Shown piece after piece: positions 1 through 7,344 of a DNA stretch of 12,485 nucleotides. Below the pieces are notes generated by a model, which was not told the origin of the DNA, made no database searches, and saw only the letters and a list, made by a program, of their open reading frames with translations. Origin of the DNA: Bacteroidaceae bacterium (GTDB lineage Bacteria > Bacteroidota > Bacteroidia > Bacteroidales > Bacteroidaceae); NCBI GenBank assembly GCA_900772575.1, contig CAAHEN010000102.1, forward strand, positions 1 to 12,485. Reading direction: 5' to 3'. The translations under genes were made by a program, and so were the position numbers. Numbering within the stretch: the stretch's first letter is position 1; each line of letters begins with the position of its first letter.

Positions 1-11
1 CCCCGCAGTGT

Positions 12-47
12 TTTTCATAGTTTTGGGCGTACGCCATACTATGAAAA
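12..47. repeat. Compound inverted repeat with palindromic core
   Basis: Ten-base arms TTTTCATAGT (12-21) and ACTATGAAAA (38-47) are perfect reverse complements. Between them lies a perfect ten-base palindrome GGCGTACGCC (26-35). A second small hairpin follows at once, CTATTTG (58-64) with CAAATAG (77-83). There is no T-run on either side typical of an intrinsic terminator. It could be the end of an upstream transcription unit, a protein-binding site or a mobile-element end. The core GGGCGTACG recurs inside another hairpin at 7504-7544. Apart from these hairpins I see nothing in 1-233. Confidence 0.6.
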
Positions 48-233
48 CGTTGCGTTTCTATTTGGACACTTCACTTCAAATAGTGACACACTTTATACTT
101 GACTCTGACAGATGGCAAACTATTCAAAAAAGCCAAATAGGAGAGTTCCGGTTTCATCGAAAATACATACCAACGATTTATCCGTTTCATACTGCATCTC
201 ATCCTTCGAAACAATCATTCTATCGGAACGGCA

Positions 234-264
234 TTGGTGTAAAATCGTACACGAGCTACATTTG
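234..264 (+). promoter_or_regulatory. Bacteroidetes-type promoter of the sensor cassette
   Basis: A -33 element TTG (234-236) and a -7 element TACATTTG (257-264, fitting TAnnTTTG) are separated by 20 nt, the usual Bacteroidetes sigma-ABfr spacing. Transcription would start near 270, giving a leader of only about ten bases before the ATG at 280. This placement supports the start at 280 rather than the longer in-frame reading from 112. Confidence 0.7.
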
Positions 265-279
265 CAGAAAACTCAAACG

Positions 280-1179
280 ATGAAACGATTTCATACAATT
301 CTTATACTAAGTATCTGTATCGGCCTTCCTACCGCTATTTTCGGGCAAGGCTATGTGAGTAGTGAACACCTCTCGTCCTCTTCTTTGAGGGACGAAGCAG
401 GAGGCAGATTCGGTTCGGGAGCAATGTGGCGTTTTTCGGGGCGGTACACGCTGCCTCTTTCCGTGAAACGAAACGACCGGGGACAACTCGTCGCATGGTC
501 GGCGACGCTCGATTGTACGTATGCCTCGCTTCAAAACGAGGGTGCGGCCGCCGCGCTGAATCCTGACCGGATTCTGAATACGAGTCTGAACGTATCGCAC
601 CTATACCCCATCTCCGAACGATGGAGCTTGATCGCCTCATTGGGTTGCGGCATTTATGCCGTGCCGAATCAAATAGCTTGGCGCAGCATACTGGCCAACG
701 GTGCTGTCGTTTTCGTCTATAAGTTGCGGGAGAATCTCGACATCGGTGTGGGTGCGGGTTTGACCAACTCGTTCGGCGTACCGATGATTCTGCCGATGGG
801 TTATTTGAACTGGCGTACCTCCGGCAAATACGAAATTCGGGTGGATATGTCGAGCGGGCTGAAAGTAACGGCAGCCAAATGGCTGAATCGAAAATTCAAA
901 CTGGAGCTGACCGCTATCGAAATGGACGGTATCTCCTCCGTGATGCGGATCGGCGGAAAGTCCAAAATTTACTCCTCGACAATGATGCGTTCGACCTTGT
1001 CGCCAACGTTCTGCATCTCCCCGAAAGCGAGTGTCTATTTTGGGATAGGCGGAAACTGGTTGCGTTCGATACGAATCTCGGATCGCGATTTCGGAGGATT
1101 TCTCGACAGTTTCCGCGAGGATGGCCATGATTTCAGCGTATCGCTTCGGGTAACGGCAGGATTTAACTGGAGTTTTTAG
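280..1179 (+). CDS. DUF6268-like outer-membrane beta-barrel protein
   Basis: A 299-residue exported protein. Residues 1-22 form a signal peptide: basic MKR, a hydrophobic stretch rich in I and L, and a small-residue cleavage region before QGYVSS. The rest alternates polar and hydrophobic or aromatic residues with frequent glycines, and it ends in aromatic GFNWSF, a typical C-terminal outer-membrane beta-signal. The pattern resembles the DUF6268 barrel family of Bacteroidota, recognised from memory of its general look. The in-frame reading back to 112 is rejected because the promoter at 234-264 and the signal peptide both point to the ATG at 280. Only 2 nt separate it from the next gene, so it probably leads an operon with the small protein and two-component system. 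It may be the sensor input, the regulated output or simply co-expressed. Its substrate is unknown. Confidence 0.75.
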   Translation: MKRFHTILILSICIGLPTAIFGQGYVSSEHLSSSSLRDEAGGRFGSGAMWRFSGRYTLPLSVKRNDRGQLVAWSATLDCTYASLQNEGAAAALNPDRILNTSLNVSHLYPISERWSLIASLGCGIYAVPNQIAWRSILANGAVVFVYKLRENLDIGVGAGLTNSFGVPMILPMGYLNWRTSGKYEIRVDMSSGLKVTAAKWLNRKFKLELTAIEMDGISSVMRIGGKSKIYSSTMMRSTLSPTFCISPKASVYFGIGGNWLRSIRISDRDFGGFLDSFREDGHDFSVSLRVTAGFNWSF

Positions 1180-1181
1180 CC

Positions 1182-1394
1182 ATGCAAATACTGATATTCA
1201 GAACCTCTATATCGACACGTAACGATTTGAAAAGGCTCCGTGAATTATTGAGCCGATATCCGCAGGTCGAAAAATGGAATGTCGATTTGGAAGATTGGGA
1301 AAAGATTTTGCGAATAGAGTGTAACGGACTGACTGCCGGTGAACTTATCGTAGCGCTTCGGACGGAAGACATTTACGCCGCCGAACTCGCATAA
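1182..1394 (+). CDS. Small HMA/ferredoxin-like fold protein, no CxxC motif
   Basis: A 70-residue cytoplasmic protein with no signal peptide. The order of segments suggests beta-alpha-beta-beta-alpha-beta: strand QILIFRTS, helix NDLKRLRELLSRY, strand KWNVDLED, strand KILRIECNG, helix TAGELIVALR, then a short strand. This matches the heavy-metal-associated (ferredoxin-like) fold seen in many small Bacteroidota proteins. The metal-binding CxxC is absent, and the only cysteine is the one in RIECNG, so copper carriage is unlikely. It starts 2 nt after the barrel gene and ends 29 nt before the response regulator, so it is very likely co-transcribed. A role as a protein-protein adaptor or ligand sensor for the two-component system is only inference. 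Confidence 0.7.
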   Translation: MQILIFRTSISTRNDLKRLRELLSRYPQVEKWNVDLEDWEKILRIECNGLTAGELIVALRTEDIYAAELA

Positions 1395-1423
1395 CCGCAA
1401 GAAATATCGTAATTTTGAAAATT

Positions 1424-2197
1424 ATGAGTGAAAATAAAATGGCAAAGTACATTATCATAGAAGACGAACGGCTGGCTTACGAAGAGATCCGACGGATGAT
1501 GCAGCGCCTGCGCCCCGATTATATGTTGACGGGATGGGCTACAGGCGTCGAGCAGGCCGTTTTGCAGCTCGCATCGGGAGGCATCGACCTGATGATTGTG
1601 GACATTCGTCTCTCCGACGGATTGAGTTTCGAGATTTTCGAACGGACGGCAGCGGATATTCCGGTAATCTTTACTACTGCTTACGACGAATATGCGCTGC
1701 GGGCATTCAAGGTAAACAGCATCGACTACCTGCTCAAACCCGTCGAGGAACAGGCGTTGGAGACGGCTCTCTGCAAGTTCGAACGGAATCGCCTGCCACG
1801 TACCGCCACACCCGAACTCAAGCGGCTCGAAGCGACCTATATGACCGGAATCCGTAAAAACCGCTTTCTCGTCCGGTCGGGAGATACGTTCCGCTATGTC
1901 GAAACATCCGACATAGCATTTTTTTACAGCGAGGAGAAATATGTCTTCCTTCATCTGTTTTCCTCGCGTCGCTACATCGTCGATTATACATTGGAACAGT
2001 TGGAGACGATGCTGGACGAAGCCTGCTTCTTTCGGGTGTCACGCAACTGTATCGCCAATATTCGGGCCATCGGGAAGGTCTCCCGTTATTTCGGCGGTCG
2101 GCTGAAAATATTCTTTTCGCCGGAATGTCCTCACGAAGTTATCGTCAGCCGCGACCGCACGGAGCGGGTCTTGCAATGGATTGACGATATACGGTAA
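1424..2197 (+). CDS. LytTR-family response regulator
   Basis: A 257-residue transcription factor. The N-terminal receiver domain (about residues 8-125) has the acidic pair E13-D14, the expected phosphoacceptor D60 in LMIVDIRL, the switch threonines T84/T85 in VIFTTAYDEYA and the conserved lysine K105 in YLLKPVE. A linker leads to a LytTR DNA-binding domain (about 150-253) with FLVRSGDTFRYV, the ridge FFYSEEKYVFLH and FFRVSRNCIANI. The ATG at 1424 is chosen. ATG 1439 (MAKYIIIEDE) has A-rich sequence before it and is equally plausible, while the TTG at 1415 is less likely. TAATTTTG at 1410-1417 fits a -7 element but lacks a -33 partner. The gene ends 13 nt before the histidine kinase, its likely partner. 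LytTR regulators bind promoter direct repeats, and the target here is unknown. Confidence 0.95.
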   Translation: MSENKMAKYIIIEDERLAYEEIRRMMQRLRPDYMLTGWATGVEQAVLQLASGGIDLMIVDIRLSDGLSFEIFERTAADIPVIFTTAYDEYALRAFKVNSIDYLLKPVEEQALETALCKFERNRLPRTATPELKRLEATYMTGIRKNRFLVRSGDTFRYVETSDIAFFYSEEKYVFLHLFSSRRYIVDYTLEQLETMLDEACFFRVSRNCIANIRAIGKVSRYFGGRLKIFFSPECPHEVIVSRDRTERVLQWIDDIR

Positions 2198-2210
2198 ACA
2201 CGTCCGAGCT

Positions 2211-3206
2211 ATGAAAAAGAAAACGATTTTGTTTTTCGTCCTGCTGATTGCTGCATCATTGCTGCTTTTCATCCATACCTTTTCCGTGCTGGCGCATACG
2301 CCGGAAAGGACTGGGGGCGAAGGATTATGGGTGAATTTCCTGATGAATCTGCCCTGCTGTATCCTTATCGGGTATGCGGATTATCGGGTGGCCAAGTCGC
2401 TTCAAAAGCGATTTCCCGACCGGAACGTCATACGAATTACATCGAGTATCTTGCTGACGGCACTGCCAGTGGGACTGTTTGCCGTTGCTATCAATTATGC
2501 CGTCGCACGGTTGTATGCACATCCATTCAGCATCGCGGGCAGCGTATTCCCTATTATGTTATGGAACAGCCTTATCGTGCTTTTCATCGAACTGTTTTTC
2601 TATAATCGCCGGCAGATCGAACAACAACGTCGGTTGGCCTTGATGGAGAAAGAAAAAGCACTTTACCACTTCGAGACGTTGAAGAACCAGATCAACCCCC
2701 ATTTTCTGTTCAACAGCCTCAATGTCTTGGCATCGCTCGCTTACGAAGATGCGGAAAAGACCAACCGTTTCGTCAAGAAACTCTCCGGAGTTTACCGTTA
2801 TCTGCTTACGACACACGACAGGCCATCGGTCTCGGTCGCCGAAGAGCTGGCTTTCGTCGAATCCTATCTCTATCTGGAGCGTATTCGTTTCGGAAATGCC
2901 CTGCGAATCGAAATAGCTGACTGCGAGAGGTGGTACGATCGGCAGATCATTCCAGCCAGCGTGCAGATGTTAGTGGAGAATGCGTTGAAACACAACATAG
3001 CGACACCCGAAATGCCACTGACCGTACAAATTTCGGTCAGTCCGGAGGGTATTGCGGTCGTCAATAATCTGCAACTTCGCTCCAGCGTCATGCGTAGCGG
3101 TATAGGGCTGAAGAATTTGCAACACCAATATGCGCTTTACGACCGACGTATCGAAATCGAATCTGCGGACGCCTCTTTTACCGTAAAGATTCCTTTTCTG
3201 AATTAA
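2211..3206 (+). CDS. LytS/YehU-type membrane sensor histidine kinase
   Basis: A 331-residue inner-membrane kinase. Four hydrophobic segments lie at about residues 5-24, 40-58, 76-98 and 113-131. A short coiled-coil-like stretch (EQQRRLALMEKEKA) links them to the His_kinase domain (PF06580). The phosphoacceptor is H164 in the signature QINPHFLFNSL. The ATPase domain shows the N-box MLVENALKHN (N257) and the glycine-rich SGIGLKNLQHQY around 296-307. There is no large extracellular sensor domain, so sensing is probably through the membrane segments or a partner such as the upstream barrel or HMA-like protein. ATG 2211 is preferred over the TTG at 2181, which overlaps the regulator gene. It should phosphorylate the LytTR regulator encoded just upstream. 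The inverted repeat at 3236-3268 may end the transcript. Confidence 0.95.
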   Translation: MKKKTILFFVLLIAASLLLFIHTFSVLAHTPERTGGEGLWVNFLMNLPCCILIGYADYRVAKSLQKRFPDRNVIRITSSILLTALPVGLFAVAINYAVARLYAHPFSIAGSVFPIMLWNSLIVLFIELFFYNRRQIEQQRRLALMEKEKALYHFETLKNQINPHFLFNSLNVLASLAYEDAEKTNRFVKKLSGVYRYLLTTHDRPSVSVAEELAFVESYLYLERIRFGNALRIEIADCERWYDRQIIPASVQMLVENALKHNIATPEMPLTVQISVSPEGIAVVNNLQLRSSVMRSGIGLKNLQHQYALYDRRIEIESADASFTVKIPFLN

Positions 3207-3235
3207 CTTAGAAAACATATCTGTTTTTCAGTGGA

Positions 3236-3268
3236 ACAATGATTACTATTCCAAGCTAATATCATTGT
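3236..3268 (+). terminator. Weak hairpin after the histidine kinase gene
   Basis: ACAATGAT (3236-3243) and ATCATTGT (3261-3268) are perfect 8-base arms around a 17-base loop, about 30 nt after the kinase stop codon. No T-run follows, so a role as transcription terminator is uncertain. The remaining sequence to 3357 is AT-rich and shows no gene. Confidence 0.3.
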
Positions 3269-3357
3269 CTCTCTGGAATTTCCATATCAATATGTCGAAA
3301 ATGTTTCAAAATTATATTGAATTGAGTAGCAATACGACTGAACTGTATCTGCTTTGA

Positions 3358-3696
3358 TGGCCGGATGCTGTTCGCTTTATAAGAAGTAAATCTCCGCCGA
3401 AACCTCATGTTTGTAAACGACGTTGGACGGGAGCTGTAGTCGAAATAGTCGAGTTGATATACGCCTTGCACGAGATGAAACGTATTGACGACGGAGAGAT
3501 ATCCATGAACGAATTGGCCGGATTCTTCGGCGAGTTGTTCGGCATTCGTCCCGATGCACGAAACCTTTACGACGCTTATACGGACATCAAACGGCGCAAG
3601 GGCGAGAGCTGTACTTGTTTTCTCGACAAGTTGCGCGAACGTCTGAATCTGCGGATGCAGCGCGACGATGAAAAAGAGCAGGAGCGGCGACGCTGA
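3358..3696 (+). pseudogene. rteC: rteC remnant, C-terminal fragment only
   Basis: An open frame from 3358 to the stop at 3694-3696 has no proper start (a TGA precedes it at 3355-3357) but reads as the end of an RteC-family protein. The match includes RRWTGAVVEIVELIYALHEM, a middle part FFGELFGIRP, and an end of YTDIKRRKGES, FLDKLRERLNLRMQRDDE. RteC is the regulator that controls excision of CTnDOT-type conjugative transposons in Bacteroides and is normally more than twice this length. Only about the last 100 residues remain, so the N-terminal half is lost. Clear similarity appears only from the WTGAVVE stretch onward; the first 20 or so codons may not be original coding sequence. It marks a decayed or deleted integrative element. 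A short RteC-tail gene starting at TTG 3454 cannot be excluded but seems unlikely. Confidence 0.75.
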
Positions 3697-3705
3697 TTAA
3701 ATAAT

Positions 3706-3732
3706 GCGGATGGAAGATTCTGTCCGCTTTTT
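3706..3732 (+). terminator. Rho-independent terminator after the rteC remnant
   Basis: GCGGATGGA (3706-3714) pairs with TCTGTCCGC (3719-3727) across the loop AGAT, allowing two G-U pairs, and is followed directly by TTTTT (3728-3732). It lies 10 nt after the rteC stop codon, as expected for the original end of that transcript. Confidence 0.7.
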
Positions 3733-3753
3733 GCATAAACACAGTCGTCGATT

Positions 3754-3783
3754 TTGCTATTTCCAAGAAAAACGCTATATTTG
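3754..3783 (+). promoter_or_regulatory. Orphan Bacteroidetes-type promoter
   Basis: TTG (3754-3756, part of TTTTG) lies 19 nt before TATATTTG (3776-3783), a near-ideal -33/-7 pair. The transcript would run rightward. The only reading frame downstream (ATG at 3803, about 41 codons) resembles no protein I know, and the strong stem-loop at 3932-3967 follows within 150 nt. The promoter probably once served a gene that has been cut off at the boundary. Confidence 0.6.
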
Positions 3784-3931
3784 CATAGAGTTGTTCGACG
3801 AGATGCAAAGCGCAGCAGTTCAGCGCAGTTACACGGTTGCTAAATCGTTACTGACAACTTTCTTAATTTCCACTCTACGCTGTCATTCAGACAGATACAT
3901 TAGAGTTTATTATCCAATGCAAAGGTAGTGC
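3784..3931. other. Boundary between moderate-GC and high-GC DNA
   Basis: No gene is recognisable here. The AT-rich stretch ends with GCAAAGGTAG (3919-3928), which on the minus strand reads CTACCTTTGC, one base from GTANNTTTGC, the target motif described for CTnDOT-family integration. The same bases also contain a minus-strand -7 element TACCTTTG (3927-3920) with no -33 partner. From 3932 on, base composition and gene types change to core-like. The placement of an insertion edge here is inference. Confidence 0.35.
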
Positions 3932-3967
3932 AAACGGGCGGCATGGCCAAGACCATGCCGCCCGTTT
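3932..3967 (-). terminator. Strong stem-loop terminator downstream of floA
   Basis: AAACGGGCGGCATGG (3932-3946) and CCATGCCGCCCGTTT (3953-3967) are perfect 15-base arms with a six-base loop. It lies 37 nt beyond the floA stop codon on the minus strand. The flanking A and T tracts mean it could also stop plus-strand transcription from the promoter at 3754-3783, making it bidirectional. Confidence 0.8.
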
Positions 3968-4004
3968 TTAGGAGGTCGCTGGGACGCGCCGTTTCCGGCG
4001 GCCC

Positions 4005-5000
4005 TCATTTCTTGTCGAAGAGGTCTTTGGGGTTGATTTTGGCGATGGTGTCGCGCATGGCGGTGTCGCCCTTGAGGTTCTCGAGGCGGTAGTAGTCCAT
4101 GAATCCCATGTTGCCTTCGCGGAGAGCCTGTGCCAGGGCCTTGGGCACCTCGGCCTCGGCCTGTATCACCTCGGCGCGGGCCTCCTGTGCGCGGGCCTTC
4201 ATCTCCTGTTCGGTGGCGACGGCCATGGCACGCCGTTCCTCGGCCTTGGCCTGCGCGATGTTCTTGTCGGCGTTGGCCTGGTCCATCTGTAGGGTGGCGC
4301 CGATGTTCTTGCCGACGTCGATGTCGGCGATGTCGATGGAGAGAATCTCGTAGGCCGTCCCAGCGTCGAGCCCCTTGCGCAGCACGAGTTTGGAGATGCT
4401 GTCGGGATTCTCCAGTACCTGCTCATGGGAGTCTGCCGAGCCGATGCTGGAGACGATGCCCTCGCCGACGCGGGCCAGAATGGTGTCTTCCCCTGCGCCG
4501 CCGACGAGCTGGTGGATGTTGGCGCGCACGGTCACGCGGGCCTTGGCGATGAGCTGTATGCCGTTCTTGGCCACGGCGGCCACGGGCGGTGTGTCGATGA
4601 CCTTGGGGTTGACGGAGGTCTGCACGGCCTCGAACACGTCGCGTCCGGCCAGATCGATGGCGGTGGCTTTCTCGAACGAGAGGTCGATGTTGGCCTTCGA
4701 GGCCGAGACGAGGGCATGCACCACGCGCTGCACGTGTCCGCCGGTCATGTAGTGGGCCTCAAGGTTGTCGCGGGTGATGTTGCTGAGCCCGGCCTTGTGG
4801 GCCTCGATCAGGCTGGGGACGATGACCGATGGCGGCACGTTGCGGATGCGCATGAGGAAGAGCTGGATGAGCGAGATCCTGACGCCCGACACCTTGGCCG
4901 AGAGCCAGAGGAAGAAGGGGACGAAGTGGAAGAAGATGCTGAGCACCACGATGACGCCGATGAGAAAGGCGACACTGCTGAAGAGAGACAGGTTGTCCAT
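4005..5000 (-). CDS. floA: Flotillin-like protein FloA
   Basis: A 331-residue membrane scaffold protein of the FloA/YqfA (SPFH-like) family, which organises functional membrane microdomains. A hydrophobic N-terminal anchor spans about residues 8-34 (AFLIGVIVVLSIFFHFVPFFLW). The flotillin core follows, with RISLIQLFLMRIRNVPPSVI, the GRDVFEAVQTSVNPKVIDTP region, and GIVSSIGSADSHEQVLENPD. An alanine- and glutamate-rich coiled coil (about 240-290, KAEERRAMAVATEQEMKARA) probably drives oligomerisation. The end INPKDLFDKK is typical. Length fits the family. ATG 5000 is chosen because the family begins at the membrane anchor, although the frame stays open to 5381. A good promoter lies about 95 nt upstream. 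Many Bacteroidetes place floA beside an NfeD-type gene, but here it stands alone, divergent from the alpha-galactosidase. Confidence 0.96.
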   Translation of the reverse strand: MDNLSLFSSVAFLIGVIVVLSIFFHFVPFFLWLSAKVSGVRISLIQLFLMRIRNVPPSVIVPSLIEAHKAGLSNITRDNLEAHYMTGGHVQRVVHALVSASKANIDLSFEKATAIDLAGRDVFEAVQTSVNPKVIDTPPVAAVAKNGIQLIAKARVTVRANIHQLVGGAGEDTILARVGEGIVSSIGSADSHEQVLENPDSISKLVLRKGLDAGTAYEILSIDIADIDVGKNIGATLQMDQANADKNIAQAKAEERRAMAVATEQEMKARAQEARAEVIQAEAEVPKALAQALREGNMGFMDYYRLENLKGDTAMRDTIAKINPKDLFDKK

Positions 5001-5095
5001 AAGCGGTAAGGGGAATTGGGGGGTGAATGAAGGTGGCGGCGCTGCCCAGCCGAAGCCAGTCCTCTGCTCGCGGTGGGGCCAACCCTGCACAGGCG

Positions 5096-5126
5096 CAAAT
5101 GTACGCATTTCCGGTGAGCCCGGCAA
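5096..5126 (-). promoter_or_regulatory. Promoter of floA
   Basis: On the minus strand TTG (5126-5124) is followed after 20 nt by TACATTTG (5103-5096), an exact fit to the Bacteroidetes promoter pattern. The leader to the floA ATG at 5000 would be about 90 nt. Confidence 0.7.
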
Positions 5127-5168
5127 GCTGGCGGATGCCAAAATCCTGCGAAACCGGCGTGTGGGCGG

Positions 5169-5197
5169 CGGCACCTGCTTTTTTGCCCTAGGTGCCG
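5169..5197. repeat. Hairpin containing TTTGCCCTAGG in the floA/GH27 divergent region
   Basis: CGGCACCT (5169-5176) and AGGTGCCG (5190-5197) form perfect 8-base arms around a T-rich loop. The stretch TTTGCCCTAGG (5182-5192) recurs at 7772-7782 on the other side of the GH27 gene. The hairpin lies between the two divergent promoters and could be an operator or an old terminator. Confidence 0.45.
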
Positions 5198-5241
5198 GCG
5201 GCCTTTGCGCTCCTGGCGCCCTTCGGTTTGAAAATATTCCG

Positions 5242-5249
5242 TAACTTTG
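5242..5249 (+). promoter_or_regulatory. Likely -7 element of the GH27 gene
   Basis: TAACTTTG fits TAnnTTTG and lies 34 nt before the ATG at 5284. No good TTG stands 19-21 nt upstream, so the promoter may depend on an activator, as glycan-utilisation promoters often do. Confidence 0.5.
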
Positions 5250-5283
5250 CCGACAACCTATTTCGCCATTTATATTTTCATAT

Positions 5284-7113
5284 ATGCGACTCAAACAACT
5301 ACTTCTGGCCACCCTTCTGGCCTCTGCGGGCCATGCTGCGGCCGATGACACCCCGACGATGGGGTGGAGCTCTTGGAACACCTATCGCGTCAACATCAGT
5401 GACAGCCTGATACGCGCACAGGCCGATGCGATGGTCAGCCATGGGCTCAAGGCGCTGGGCTACAACTACATCAATATCGATGATGGCTTCTTCGGTGGCC
5501 GTGATGCGGCGGGCAACCTGCTGATCCATCCCAAGCGCTTCCCCAACGGATTGGCACCGGTGGCCAACTATATCCATAGCCTGGGACTCAAGGCGGGCAT
5601 CTACTCCGACGCCGGCGCCAATACCTGTGGCAACTATTGGGACAATGACACTATCGCCCACGGTGTGGGCTTCTACCGGCACGACACGCAGGACGCGAAT
5701 TTCTTCTTCAAGCAGCTGGGGTTCGATTTCATCAAGATTGACTTCTGTGGCGGCGACCCCAGCCAGAACAAGGAGCACCTCGACCTCGATGAGCGGGAGC
5801 GCTACACGGCTATCCGCCAGGCCATCGACGCCACGGGACGCAAGGACGTGCGCGTCAACATTTGCCGCTGGGCCTTCCCCGGCACGTGGGTGAGCAGCAT
5901 CGGATCGTCGTGGCGCATCGCCGCCGACATCTCGCCCAACTGGAGCGCGGTCAAGCGCATCATCACGGCCAACCGCTATCTCTCGGCCTATGCCGTCGGC
6001 GGGGCGTTCAACGATATGGACATGCTCGAAATCGGTCGCGGCCTCTCCGAGGCGGAGGAGCGGACACACTTCGGACTGTGGTGCATACAGAGCTCGCCGC
6101 TGCTCATCGGCTGTGACCTGACGAAGATTCCGGCAGCGTCGCTCGCCCTCATTTCCAACCCTGAGTTGATCGCCCTCAACCAGGACACGCTGGCGCTGCA
6201 GGCGCACATCGTCAGGACGGCCAGCGACGTCTGTCTCTATGTCAAGGACATCAAGACAACGCAGGGACGCGAGCGCGCCATTGCGGTCTGCAACCTGGGC
6301 GACCGCCAGCGCGACTTCACTGTCGACATGGCCGAGCTCTGCTTGGCGGGCAACGTCGAGGTGCGCGACCTCTTCGCCCGCACCGACCTGCCGACGGTCA
6401 CAGACGGCACGCTGGCGCTGACGGTCGCCCCGCACGACACGCGGATATTCACACTCCGGGCCGACCGCCGGCTGGAGCGCACGGTCTACGAGGCTGAGAC
6501 GGCCTGGCTGGAGCGCTACCAGAACATCGGCATGAACCAGAATCTGGGCTATGCCAACTACAGCGAGGTGGCTGCGGCATCGGGCGGCGCCAAGGTGGGG
6601 TGGCTCGGCAACAATGCCGACAACTGGCTTGAATGGCGCGATGTCTACAGTGAGGAAGGCGGTGTCTACGAACTGACGCTGAGCTACTTCATCGACGTGA
6701 ACCGCACGACCTATTGCAGTGTCAATGGCGGCGAGGCGCAGGCCATCACTTGTCCTGCCGGTCTGATGAGCCGCCCGAAGACATCCGCACCCATCCGCAT
6801 CGTCCTCAGCAAGGGGCGCAACACGATACGCCTCTTCAACGACAAGGCTTGGTGCCCGGACATCGACAAGGTGACGCTCAAGCGCGTCGACACACCGTCG
6901 GGCATCGCCACTCTGGGCAGCGAGACCGCCGGTGCCCAGGGCGCCGTGGCACAGTACAGCACCGACCGCCTCGTGGTCAACAGCAAGGGGACGGCCCGCG
7001 CCTCGGTGTGGAGTGCCTCGGGGCGCAAGCTGCTGACGACGACGTTCCACGCCGGTTCCAACGACTTGGGGCACTATCCGCGCGGCGTCTATTACATTCT
7101 CGAAGAGCAGTGA
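5284..7113 (+). CDS. Secreted GH27 alpha-galactosidase with CBM-like and sorting domains
   Basis: A 609-residue exported glycoside hydrolase of family 27, which removes terminal alpha-galactosyl (possibly alpha-N-acetylgalactosaminyl) residues with retention. A signal peptide covers about residues 1-20 (hydrophobic LLLATLLASAGHAAA). The catalytic barrel (about 24-300) opens with the family start TPTMGWSSWNTY. It contains the substrate-binding pair NIDDGFF (D66-D67), the nucleophile D153 in FIKIDFCGG, and the acid/base D246 in FNDMDMLEIG, where most relatives have NDPD. A beta-sandwich domain (about 305-393) follows, then a CBM6/CBM35-like carbohydrate-binding domain (about 402-535, starting VYEAETAWLE). 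The end (about 560-609, VVNSKGTARASVWSASGRKL to GVYYILEEQ) resembles a type IX secretion C-terminal domain. The gene is single, with no SusC/SusD neighbours here. Confidence 0.94.
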   Translation: MRLKQLLLATLLASAGHAAADDTPTMGWSSWNTYRVNISDSLIRAQADAMVSHGLKALGYNYINIDDGFFGGRDAAGNLLIHPKRFPNGLAPVANYIHSLGLKAGIYSDAGANTCGNYWDNDTIAHGVGFYRHDTQDANFFFKQLGFDFIKIDFCGGDPSQNKEHLDLDERERYTAIRQAIDATGRKDVRVNICRWAFPGTWVSSIGSSWRIAADISPNWSAVKRIITANRYLSAYAVGGAFNDMDMLEIGRGLSEAEERTHFGLWCIQSSPLLIGCDLTKIPAASLALISNPELIALNQDTLALQAHIVRTASDVCLYVKDIKTTQGRERAIAVCNLGDRQRDFTVDMAELCLAGNVEVRDLFARTDLPTVTDGTLALTVAPHDTRIFTLRADRRLERTVYEAETAWLERYQNIGMNQNLGYANYSEVAAASGGAKVGWLGNNADNWLEWRDVYSEEGGVYELTLSYFIDVNRTTYCSVNGGEAQAITCPAGLMSRPKTSAPIRIVLSKGRNTIRLFNDKAWCPDIDKVTLKRVDTPSGIATLGSETAGAQGAVAQYSTDRLVVNSKGTARASVWSASGRKLLTTTFHAGSNDLGHYPRGVYYILEEQ

Positions 7114-7176
7114 CGCCTGCGCGGCTGCCGGCCTCATCGCTCGCGCTGGCGCGATAGAATGCGATAGAAAATATTG

Positions 7177-7202
7177 CTTTTATACGGGAGTTGACACCCC
7201 CG
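7177..7202. repeat. 26-bp repeat, copy 1
   Basis: This copy differs from 7345-7370 at a single base (A instead of G at 7189). It begins CTTTTATACGGGAGT and ends TTGACACCCCCG. Its second half is a stem CGGGAGT/ACCCCCG around TGAC that holds one mismatch. Confidence 0.75.
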
Positions 7203-7344
7203 TTTCCGGACGCCATGCCAATTCCACATTCGAACCCCCGGCAGGGGGTGGCATATTCCCCCAACGGGGCGCGTCGACGCGTTTGATGTGTCGCGTTATA
7301 TTATGTCCCCCCTCCGAGGGTTCGAATGTCTGCGCGGCGCATTT

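Noticed and set aside
8..279. Short plus-strand frames before the barrel gene
   Set aside because: They overlap hairpins and the promoter, lack a recognisable protein pattern, and have no ribosome-binding or promoter support.
5241..5250. GTAACTTTGC, an exact match to the CTnDOT target motif, in front of GH27
   Set aside because: It overlaps the likely -7 element TAACTTTG, and no element is inserted there. The motif is expected at many Bacteroidetes promoters.
5001..5381. Longer N-terminus for floA
   Set aside because: The extra residues resemble no family member, and they would extend beyond the floA promoter at 5096-5126 into the GH27 gene. ATG 5000 begins at the membrane anchor.
5299..7137. 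A 612-codon open frame on the minus strand opposite the GH27 gene
   Set aside because: It mirrors the GH27 gene almost exactly and results from its high-GC codon bias. The translation has no recognisable domain and there is no minus-strand promoter in front of it.
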